A stretch of DNA of 6,011 nt from Spirochaetae bacterium HGW-Spirochaetae-7. Lineage in GTDB: Bacteria > Spirochaetota > Spirochaetia > Treponematales > UBA12059. Location of the stretch: contig PGXR01000173.1 in NCBI GenBank assembly GCA_002839245.1, positions 1-6,011 of the forward strand. Direction: 5' to 3'. The position numbers and the translations under genes were made by a program. Position 1 is the stretch's first letter; each line of letters begins with the position of its first letter. Positions 1 through 5,061 of the stretch are shown here, piece after piece. The notes beneath the pieces were generated by a model. The model worked only from the letters and a program-made list of their open reading frames with translations. It searched no databases and was not told the DNA's origin.

Positions 1-79
1 CTCATGTGGACCCTGGCGCCCCGCTCGCTCTTCCCTATAAAGCCTTGCACAGAATGCCTTCACGGCGGGGCGCGCGGGC

Positions 80-496
80 CTATTCGCCGATGATCTTCAC
101 GAGGACGCGCTTGCGGCGTCGGCCGTCGAACTCGCCGTAGAAGATGCGTTCCCAGGGCCCGAAATGAAGCTTGCCCGCGGTAATGGCAACGACGACCTCG
201 CGGCCGAAGATCTGGCGCTTGACGTGCGCGTCGGCATTGTCCTCGCCGACATTGTGGCGCCAGGCGGAAACCGGATCGTGAGGAGCCTGGCGTTCGAGCC
301 AGTCGGCGAAATCGGCGTGCAGTCCCGCTTCCGCATCGTTGATGAAAACGCTCGCGGTGATGTGCATGGCGTTGACCAGGCAAAGCCCGTCATGCACGCC
401 CGACTCCGATACGAAGCCCTCCACCGAATCGGTGATGTCGATGAATTCCGTCCGCTTCCTGGTTTCGAACCACAGTTCACGCGTAAATGCTTTCAT
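80..496 (-). CDS. yjbQ: YjbQ/UPF0047 family protein (secondary thiamine-phosphate synthase-like)
   Basis: The 138-residue product matches the small single-domain UPF0047/YjbQ family (about 130-140 aa), so it appears full length. Diagnostic stretches are MHITASVFIND (residues 44-54, family His45), WRHNVGEDNADAHVKRQ (79-95, with His81, Asp86, Asn87, Asp89, His91), GREVVVAITAGKLHFGPW (98-115) and the near-invariant tail YGEFDGRRRKRVLVKI (120-135). The family folds as a compact trimeric cytosolic protein. E. coli YjbQ has weak thiamine-phosphate synthase activity, but the true physiological role is uncertain. The reading frame stays open upstream to 748, but homology starts at MKAFTREL, so ATG at 494-496 is chosen; the stop is TAG at 80-82. 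No Shine-Dalgarno precedes this ATG, while a TATACT box lies 6 nt upstream, which suggests a leaderless mRNA. It is divergent from the radical SAM gene. Family assignment is secure; function is inferred. Confidence 0.93.
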   Translation of the reverse strand: MKAFTRELWFETRKRTEFIDITDSVEGFVSESGVHDGLCLVNAMHITASVFINDAEAGLHADFADWLERQAPHDPVSAWRHNVGEDNADAHVKRQIFGREVVVAITAGKLHFGPWERIFYGEFDGRRRKRVLVKIIGE

Positions 497-502
497 GTCA
501 TC

Positions 503-508
503 AGTATA
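503..508 (-). promoter_or_regulatory. Putative -10 box for the yjbQ-family gene (leaderless start)
   Basis: On the minus strand, TATACT (508 to 503) is followed by 6 nt and then the ATG whose A is at 496. A start point 7 nt after the box would fall on the A of the start codon. No good -35 hexamer is seen 16-18 bp upstream, and no Shine-Dalgarno sits before the ATG. The box and spacing are visible in the sequence; promoter function is inferred. Confidence 0.5.
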
Positions 509-529
509 GCCAGCGAAACCTACCGCCGC

Positions 530-535
530 TATACT
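530..535 (+). promoter_or_regulatory. Putative -10 box for the radical SAM gene (leaderless start)
   Basis: TATACT is followed by 6 nt (CGATCC) and the ATG at 542-544, the same geometry as on the opposite strand. A start point 7 nt after the box would be the A of the ATG. No recognisable -35 hexamer or Shine-Dalgarno is present. The -35 region of each putative promoter lies on the -10 box of the other, so the two could compete for polymerase. Function is inferred. Confidence 0.5.
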
Positions 536-541
536 CGATCC

Positions 542-2512
542 ATGCGCGCAATCTGCATCCAGCCGCCTCTTGCCCAGCTCAACGCACCCTACCCCGCCGC
601 CTGGTACCTCGACGCCTGGCTCCGCTCCCGCGGCATGGAATCGGTCGCATTCGACCACTCGATAGAACTGGCACGACTGCTGTATAGCCGGGAAGGGCTC
701 GAGCGGGTCTTCGCCGACGCCCGCGCCGCCCTCGAGGGGCGGAAGCACCCCGACAAAGCCACGGCCGGCAGGATACGTGCCTACTTCGACGACGAGGAGC
801 GATACATCGCGCTTATCGATTCGATCACAGCCTTCCTGGCCGGCGAGGACCCGGGCTTCGCATACAGGATAGCGGTCGGCGCCGGGCTGCCAGCCGGCAT
901 GAGGGCAGAAGCTGTCCGTGGCGAGGGATTGGGCCCCGACGACGCGCGCGCCTGGGCGACGGCCACCATCAACGACCTGGCTGATTTTATCTGCTACGCC
1001 CTCGACCCCGGATTTGGGACCGTCCGCTACTCAGAAGCGCTGGCACGCAGCGCGACCTCGTTCGTGCCCCTGCGCGAAGGCGCCAGGAGCGGCTGGGTCC
1101 TGTCGACGTTCTACCGCCCGCTGCTCCGCAGCCTGTATCATGGCCTTGTCTCCGGATGCAAACCGTCGGACAAGGGCGACGATCGCGTTATCGTTCTCCT
1201 GAGCATTCCCTTCCCCGGCTGCCTGTCAGGCGCGATCGCCGCCGCGGAGGAAGCCAGGGCGGCTTTCGGAGCCCGCGCGACGGTAGTCGCCGGAGGCGGC
1301 TACGTTTCCACCGAACTCAGGTTCCTCGAAGATCCATCCGTCTTCGATGTGTTCGACTACCTGGCCTACGACGCCGGGTTCGGAGCGCTGGCTTCCATCC
1401 TTGCCGTGCTGGACGGAGAGCCGAGATCAGGCCTGTACCGCGTGCGCAGTCGCGACGGGGAGAGCGGGCTCGTCGTCGCGAGCGGGTTTCCTCCCGATGA
1501 ACCGTGCCTGCCGGGGACAGACCCCGTTGCCTTGGGGACAGACCCCGTCGGCCGGGACTACGCCGCGCTAGAGCACCGGGCGATCGTCGGGATCCATCCC
1601 GACTACCGGGGGCTGGACTTCTCGCGCTACCTGCGCGTCGTCGATTCGCCCAATCCCATGCACCGGCTTTGGAACGACACGCCCTGGCTCAAGTACCGGC
1701 TGGCGTATGGCTGCTACTGGCGCCGCTGCGCTTTTTGCGACACCCAGCTCGACTACATAAAGCGCTACCTGGCCTCGGATCTCGACGCGATGCTCGACGC
1801 GGCCGGCAAGGCCGCAGAGGCGACCGGGCTCCACGGCATCCATTTCGTCGACGAAGCGATGCCGGTCAACCTGACGCGTGCATTCGCGAAGCGCAACGCT
1901 CTTCTGCCTCGCCCGTTCACGTTCTGGGGCAATGCGCGCTTCGACAAGGCCTGGACCGACGAAGCCTGCGCCTTTGCCGCCGAGCGCGGGCTGGTCGCCG
2001 TATCCGGCGGCATCGAGATAGCCACCGGGCGGGGTCTGGAGATCGTCGGCAAGGGATTCACCATGACTGAACTGGCGCGCGCGCTGGCGGCCTTCAAGCG
2101 CTCGGGAGTGCTGGTCCACGCGTACCTGATCTACGGCTTTCCCGGGCAGAACGACCAGGACATCGCCGATTCGGCTGAAATGGCGCGCGTCCTCCTGGCG
2201 GAGGGCCTGGTCGACTCCGCGTTCTGGCACCGTTTCGTGCTGACGCGGCACTCCGCGATGTTCGCTGCATGGGAAAAAGGCGGCCATCCGGGTCTCGAGC
2301 CCTTGATCCCCCGTTCCACCTTTGCGCTCAACGACCTGAAATTCCGCGGCGAGGAACGCTCGGAGCGCTGGACAGCCCCCCTGGACGCTTCGCTTTCTGC
2401 ATGGGCCGACGACGGGGACTATGGAAAGCCGCTGTCAACGTTCCTGCCCAGGAGCCTGCCGCGCCCGAAGCTTGACGCCGTGGCGATACTCAAGGAGGCT
2501 GGCCTACTGTAG
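542..2512 (+). CDS. Radical SAM protein with N-terminal B12-binding-like domain
   Basis: This 656-residue protein has the layout of large cobalamin-binding-type radical SAM enzymes. The start, ICIQPPLAQLNAPYPAAWYL (residues 4-23), resembles the PP-x-LN-PYPA opening of that group. A Rossmann-like segment follows (about 215-292, with GGGYVS at 251-256), but the cobalamin-ligating DxHxxG motif is absent. The radical SAM core runs from about 385 to 590. The cluster motif is GCYWRRCAFCD, with Cys391, Cys396 and Cys399, spaced CX4CX2C rather than the usual CX3CX2C. Further core signs are HFVDEAM (434-440), the SAM-contacting GGIEIATGRGLEIVGKGF (489-506) and LIYGFPGQNDQD (529-540). It probably binds a 4Fe-4S cluster and SAM in the cytosol; the substrate is unknown. 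The frame is open back to position 164, but that stretch lies antisense to the yjbQ-family gene, so ATG 542 is chosen; it has no Shine-Dalgarno. Residues 325-337 come from an inserted tandem repeat. The stop is TAG at 2510-2512, followed by a terminator. Confidence 0.88.
   Translation: MRAICIQPPLAQLNAPYPAAWYLDAWLRSRGMESVAFDHSIELARLLYSREGLERVFADARAALEGRKHPDKATAGRIRAYFDDEERYIALIDSITAFLAGEDPGFAYRIAVGAGLPAGMRAEAVRGEGLGPDDARAWATATINDLADFICYALDPGFGTVRYSEALARSATSFVPLREGARSGWVLSTFYRPLLRSLYHGLVSGCKPSDKGDDRVIVLLSIPFPGCLSGAIAAAEEARAAFGARATVVAGGGYVSTELRFLEDPSVFDVFDYLAYDAGFGALASILAVLDGEPRSGLYRVRSRDGESGLVVASGFPPDEPCLPGTDPVALGTDPVGRDYAALEHRAIVGIHPDYRGLDFSRYLRVVDSPNPMHRLWNDTPWLKYRLAYGCYWRRCAFCDTQLDYIKRYLASDLDAMLDAAGKAAEATGLHGIHFVDEAMPVNLTRAFAKRNALLPRPFTFWGNARFDKAWTDEACAFAAERGLVAVSGGIEIATGRGLEIVGKGFTMTELARALAAFKRSGVLVHAYLIYGFPGQNDQDIADSAEMARVLLAEGLVDSAFWHRFVLTRHSAMFAAWEKGGHPGLEPLIPRSTFALNDLKFRGEERSERWTAPLDASLSAWADDGDYGKPLSTFLPRSLPRPKLDAVAILKEAGLL
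1513..1548 (+). repeat. Tandem in-frame copies of GGGGACAGACCCCGT
   Basis: The 15-mer GGGGACAGACCCCGT occurs at 1513-1527 and again at 1534-1548, a 21-bp period, which is exactly seven codons. It is translated as GTDPVALGTDPVG (residues 325-337). Each copy has a GGGG-ACAGA-CCCC core that can fold as a 4-bp stem with a 5-nt loop. The copies lie in a linker between the B12-binding-like region and the radical SAM core, where an insertion would be tolerated. The core resembles dispersed REP-like elements of high-GC genomes; that link comes from memory and is not tested here. Confidence 0.75.
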
Positions 2513-2579
2513 GCACCGCGGTTTCGCACTGGTATAAAAGCCCAGGACCATCCTTTCGGACAGCCGCTTATCAATGAAA

Positions 2580-2603
2580 AAACCCATCCTTGCGGATGGG
2601 TTT
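2580..2603. terminator. Bidirectional rho-independent terminator
   Basis: A perfect 10-bp stem pairs 2580-2589 (AAACCCATCC) with 2594-2603 (GGATGGGTTT) around a 4-nt loop. On the minus strand the loop is GCAA, a stable GNRA tetraloop, and the hairpin runs into TTTTTTCATT, a strong terminator for the tRNA-Val transcript that starts 8 nt away. On the plus strand the stem is followed by TTTCCATTTTT, weaker but probably able to end the radical SAM transcript. It is also the only clear terminator visible downstream of the che operon. Confidence 0.9.
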
Positions 2604-2610
2604 CCATTTT

Positions 2611-2684
2611 TGGGCGGTACAAGAGTCGAACTTGTGACCCCCAGCGTGTCATACTGGTGCTCTAACCAACTGAGCTAACCGCCC
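2611..2684 (-). tRNA. tRNA-Val (anticodon GAC)
   Basis: Read on the minus strand, the 74-nt gene folds into a standard cloverleaf. The acceptor stem is GGGCGGT/ACCGCCC, the D arm is GCTC-AGTTGGTTA-GAGC and the anticodon stem is CCAGT/GCTGG with one G-U pair. The anticodon loop is ATGACAC, giving anticodon GAC after U33. The variable loop is GGGTC and the T arm is ACAAG-TTCGACT-CTTGT. The discriminator base is A73. GAC with A35, C36 and A73 fits valine identity and reads GUC/GUU codons. The 3' CCA is not encoded, because the discriminator is followed by AAAATGG, so it must be added after transcription. It has its own promoter and a terminator just downstream. Confidence 0.97.
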
Positions 2685-2717
2685 GGACTCGTCTTCGCCG
2701 TCAAGCGCCGACGGGAG

Positions 2718-2747
2718 TTTATACCAGAGCGCAACGCACCATGTCAA
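2718..2747 (-). promoter_or_regulatory. Sigma70-type promoter of tRNA-Val
   Basis: On the minus strand a perfect -35 TTGACA (2747 to 2742) is separated by 18 bp from TATAAA (2723 to 2718). The -10 is preceded by TGG, giving an extended -10. Transcription would begin near 2711, leaving about 27 nt of leader before the mature tRNA 5' end at 2684. The -35 lies 18 nt after the cheY stop codon. Confidence 0.82.
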
Positions 2748-2765
2748 CCGGCGCGGCTCCCCGTG

Positions 2766-3203
2766 TTATTTCGACAGGACGTGGGAAATACGCTCGAGTA
2801 CCTTCTTGCGGTCAAGCGGCTTGACGATATAGTTCTTCGCGCCGGTCAGCAGCGCCTGCTTGACGAGATCCTGCTTGCCCAGTGCACTGATCATGATGAC
2901 GCGGGCATTCTTGTCGAACTCTATTATCTTCTGCAGGGCGGTTATGCCGTCCATGTTGGGCATGGTGATGTCCATCGTAACGAGGTCGACGTTCGGGTAC
3001 AGTTCCTTGTAGCGCTCCAGGCCCAGGAGGCCGTCGGCGGCCTGCCCGACGACGTCGTAGCCTTCCGAGGTCAGGATCTGGGTAATCTGCTTGGCGACGA
3101 ACATGGAGTCATCGACGACCAGGATCCGGAACGGCGTGCCGTCGGGACGGTGTCCTTCGGGCATCCGTTCGTTGATGGAAGGGAAATCTTCTTTGGTCTT
3201 CAT
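2766..3203 (-). CDS. cheY: Chemotaxis response regulator CheY
   Basis: This is a stand-alone receiver domain of 145 residues. The acidic pocket is Asp31-Asp32 (ILVVDDSMF), the phosphoacceptor is Asp78 (VTMDITMPNMDG), the switch Ser is Ser106 (MISALG), the aromatic rotamer residue is Tyr125 and the invariant Lys is Lys128 (KPL). The 106-125-128 spacing equals the 87-106-109 spacing of E. coli CheY. There is no output domain, so CheY-P should act by binding the flagellar motor switch. About 25 residues precede the receiver (KEDFPSINERMPEGHRPDGT), longer than enteric CheY, which starts almost at the fold. ATG 3201-3203 is supported by AGGGGG at 3212-3217, 8 nt upstream, which overlaps the cheX stop codon; this suggests translational coupling. 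It is the last gene of the operon, 12 nt after cheX. Confidence 0.97.
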   Translation of the reverse strand: MKTKEDFPSINERMPEGHRPDGTPFRILVVDDSMFVAKQITQILTSEGYDVVGQAADGLLGLERYKELYPNVDLVTMDITMPNMDGITALQKIIEFDKNARVIMISALGKQDLVKQALLTGAKNYIVKPLDRKKVLERISHVLSK

Positions 3204-3215
3204 TTCAGGGACCCC

Positions 3216-3680
3216 CTATGCCCGCTCACGGATGGCTACGTTGATCTCGACCTTGCCCTGCGGGGTCTCCATAGGCACGATCAGTGCCTCGACGTCCTGG
3301 TTCGAGACTTCCATGTTGTCGCCGGTGAATATCGCTGGCGGCGTGAGGTCGAAGCGGAAGCCAAGCTCATGGAGCTTTGTGACCGCCTGCGCGGTGATCA
3401 TGTTGGCCAATTCGGTGATGGTCGCCTTGGCGAGATCGTCCATCGTCGTGATATCCTCGCCGTTCATCGCCGAGGCGATCTTCAGCGCGGTGGGCCTGTC
3501 CATGTCGAAAAGGACGCGCCCCTCGACGTCTCCCGCGAGGCCTACGATGGCCGCCACGCCCATCACCGGCATCGACGTCGACTTGAGGTACAGCTCTCCG
3601 CGCTTGACGTCTACGTTCAGGACTTCGCGCATCACGTTGAAGGCGCTTTCCACGAAGGGGTTGATATACTCTACTCTCAT
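3216..3680 (-). CDS. cheX: CheY-P phosphatase CheX
   Basis: This 154-residue protein of the CheC/CheX/FliY phosphatase class removes phosphate from CheY-P, the role CheX plays in spirochaetes that lack CheZ. The catalytic helix carries the E-xx-N signature as Glu90 and Asn93 in TITELANMI (87-95), close to the Glu96/Asn99 pair known from Borrelia CheX. The upstream D/S four residues before the Glu, common in the family, is Ala86 here. GLAGDVEGRVLFDMD (47-61) and LKIASAMNGED (66-76) match the family's sheet and helix pattern. Only one ExxN site is present, as in CheX rather than the duplicated CheC; CheX works as a dimer. ATG 3678-3680 has a strong AGGAG (3687-3691) 6 nt upstream. It lies 33 nt after cheW and 12 nt before cheY, in one operon with its substrate. 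Confidence 0.95.
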   Translation of the reverse strand: MRVEYINPFVESAFNVMREVLNVDVKRGELYLKSTSMPVMGVAAIVGLAGDVEGRVLFDMDRPTALKIASAMNGEDITTMDDLAKATITELANMITAQAVTKLHELGFRFDLTPPAIFTGDNMEVSNQDVEALIVPMETPQGKVEINVAIRERA

Positions 3681-3713
3681 GTGGCTCTCCTGCGTTGTGT
3701 GATGCCGGCCATG

Positions 3714-5042
3714 TCAGGCCCCTTTCACGTAAACCGAGACGGGCTCTCCGCCCGTACGGTTCCATCCGTCCATCGGCAGCCGCTCGTTTGCCCCGAGAAT
3801 CACGGCGCCGCCAAGTTTCGTCTTTTCATTGAAATCGGCGAGGAGCTTGCGCTGGTCGGCCGTGGAAAGGAAGGATACGGTATCGCGGCTCAATATCAGG
3901 TCGACGGGAGGAACGGGATTGCTGTTCATCACGTCGTGGAACTCGAAGAATATCGAGTCGCGCACCGTCTGGTTGAAAGTCAGGCCGTTCCGTCCCTGCA
4001 CCATCAGGTCCCTGTACATTTCCGGGACGTTCTCCGCGCTGAACACCATGTTCGCCGCCATCGAGATGGCGAGCAGGTCGGAATCGTTGGCCCAGATCTT
4101 TATCCTGGCCTCCGGATACGCCAGCCTGAGCGCGCAAGCCAGCGAGTATGTCTCGTAACCCTTGCCGCAACCCGGGTTCCATACGTTGACCGACTTCGAC
4201 TGGGCTGGCGGGAGGGCCGCCATGACCGCGGCAGAATACTCCTCGGACCACAGCTCGCCGTTGCAGGGCGAATAGAAGGTTGAAAGGAATTCGTCGGCTT
4301 CGCCGGGCTCCTTGAGCTGGACATCGGTCGCCTTCCTCGTCGAGCTCCATTCCTCGAAGCGGGCACGGAACCACGCGTCGTTGATCGCCGACACGCCGAA
4401 ACGCCTGAAGGCGAAAAGAGTCTCCATGATGAAATCGGCGTTGACGTTCCCGTCGGTGACGGGAACGATGGCCTGGTCGACCGCAGGGGCCTGAGGCGCG
4501 AACGCCGCCGCGAGCCGCGCCACCGGAGGCGGCGCGTCGGACTCCTTCTTGAGCGAGAATAGTTTCTCCACGTTCAGGATGATGAACAGCTTGCCCTGGT
4601 TCTCGATGATGCCCTTGATGTACTTGACGTTGATGTCGCCGAATATCGGGTGGGGCGGCTGTATGCCGGCCCGCGAAACGCCGACGACCTTGTCGATGTT
4701 GTCTACGATGATGCCGAAGACATGCTCGTCGATGCGCAGGATGAGGAGGCTCTCGAGGGAATCGTCGTTCTTGCGCTCGGCAGGGAGGTGGAACATCGTA
4801 CGCAGGTCGATTATGGAGATGATGTCCCCACGGAGGTTGTATACGCCGCGGACGAAGGGAGCCGCGTTGGGTACGTAGGTGAACCTGCTCGCGTTCGCGA
4901 TTTCCTTGACGTTCATGATGTCTATGCCGTATTCCTTGCCCCCGAGGGAGAAGGTGACCATCTTGAAGTCTACTTTGTCCGCCCGTTCCTTCTTTTCGTC
5001 GCGGGCATCGGGTTGCGCTTTGTCGGCCGTTTGTACGCTCAT
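3714..5042 (-). CDS. cheW: CheW coupling protein fused to a degenerate CheR-like domain
   Basis: This 442-residue protein is far longer than ordinary CheW (about 150-170 aa). Residues 1-24 are a charged leader. Residues 25-165 form a CheW domain: DFKMVTFSLGGKEYGIDI, then VRGVYNLRGDIISIIDLR (64-81) with the conserved Arg71. It should couple CheA to chemoreceptors in the array. A Pro/Ala-rich linker (168-195) leads to a CheR-methyltransferase-like fold (about 205-440). There VNVWNPGCGKGYETYSLACA (285-304) corresponds to the CheR SAM loop and LGGAVILGANERL (410-422) to its final strands. The CheR substrate/SAM motif TNETxFFR is missing, with FLSTFYSPCNGELW (252-265) in its place, and the CRNV motif reads SRDT (385-388), so methylation activity is doubtful. 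Similar CheW-CheR-like fusions are known in treponemes. ATG 5040-5042 lies 19 nt after cheA, with GGAG 10 nt upstream. Confidence 0.93.
   Translation of the reverse strand: MSVQTADKAQPDARDEKKERADKVDFKMVTFSLGGKEYGIDIMNVKEIANASRFTYVPNAAPFVRGVYNLRGDIISIIDLRTMFHLPAERKNDDSLESLLILRIDEHVFGIIVDNIDKVVGVSRAGIQPPHPIFGDINVKYIKGIIENQGKLFIILNVEKLFSLKKESDAPPPVARLAAAFAPQAPAVDQAIVPVTDGNVNADFIMETLFAFRRFGVSAINDAWFRARFEEWSSTRKATDVQLKEPGEADEFLSTFYSPCNGELWSEEYSAAVMAALPPAQSKSVNVWNPGCGKGYETYSLACALRLAYPEARIKIWANDSDLLAISMAANMVFSAENVPEMYRDLMVQGRNGLTFNQTVRDSIFFEFHDVMNSNPVPPVDLILSRDTVSFLSTADQRKLLADFNEKTKLGGAVILGANERLPMDGWNRTGGEPVSVYVKGA
4445..4467 (-). other. Perfect 10-bp hairpin in the CheW/CheR-like linker coding region
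   Basis: CGTTCCCGTC (4445-4454) and GACGGGAACG (4458-4467) are exact reverse complements separated by 3 nt. In the cheW mRNA this would form a stable 10-bp stem within codons 192-200 (IVPVTDGNV), between the interdomain linker and the CheR-like domain. No U-run follows, so it is not an intrinsic terminator. A role in pausing, translation or processing is possible; so is chance. Confidence 0.5.
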
Positions 5043-5061
5043 GCGGTTCGCGCTCCAGTCC

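Larger units (their letters stand above)
503..535. repeat. Inverted repeat between divergent genes (8-bp arms, 17-bp spacer)
   Basis: AGTATAGC at 503-510 is the exact reverse complement of GCTATACT at 528-535. The arms contain the two opposing -10-like boxes, so the repeat may simply reflect two similar promoters facing away from each other. It could also be an operator read by a dimeric regulator controlling both genes. The sequence does not distinguish these. Confidence 0.5.

Noticed and set aside
1..79. Possible gene start or promoter at the left edge (minus-strand ATG at 5-3 with AGGG upstream, and a TTTATAG box)
   Set aside because: Only a few bases remain before the window ends, so neither a coding region nor a promoter can be supported.
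164..541. Upstream extension of the radical SAM frame to an ATG at 164
   Set aside because: The 126 extra residues are antisense to the yjbQ-family gene and show no homology. The family-like N-terminus begins at ATG 542, next to a -10 box.
497..748. Upstream extension of the yjbQ-family frame to 748
   Set aside because: The family is about 138 aa and homology begins at the ATG at 496. The extra 84 residues overlap the start of the radical SAM gene in antisense.
2530..2538. Plus-strand extended -10-like TGGTATAAA after the radical SAM gene, about 40 nt before the terminator; could drive a short RNA
   Set aside because: No -35 is visible (TGTAGG at best) and the predicted transcript would be only about 65 nt, mostly the terminator hairpin. 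Too weak to annotate.
2611..2684. tRNA-Val as an integration site (attB) for a mobile element
   Set aside because: No duplicated 3' tRNA fragment, integrase or other mobile gene is seen in the window; the neighbours are ordinary chromosomal genes.
2763..4283. Long plus-strand open frame (506 codons) antisense to cheY, cheX and cheW
   Set aside because: It lies opposite three confidently identified genes and its product shows no recognisable family. Long antisense frames are expected opposite GC-rich codon-biased genes, and no Shine-Dalgarno or promoter supports it.
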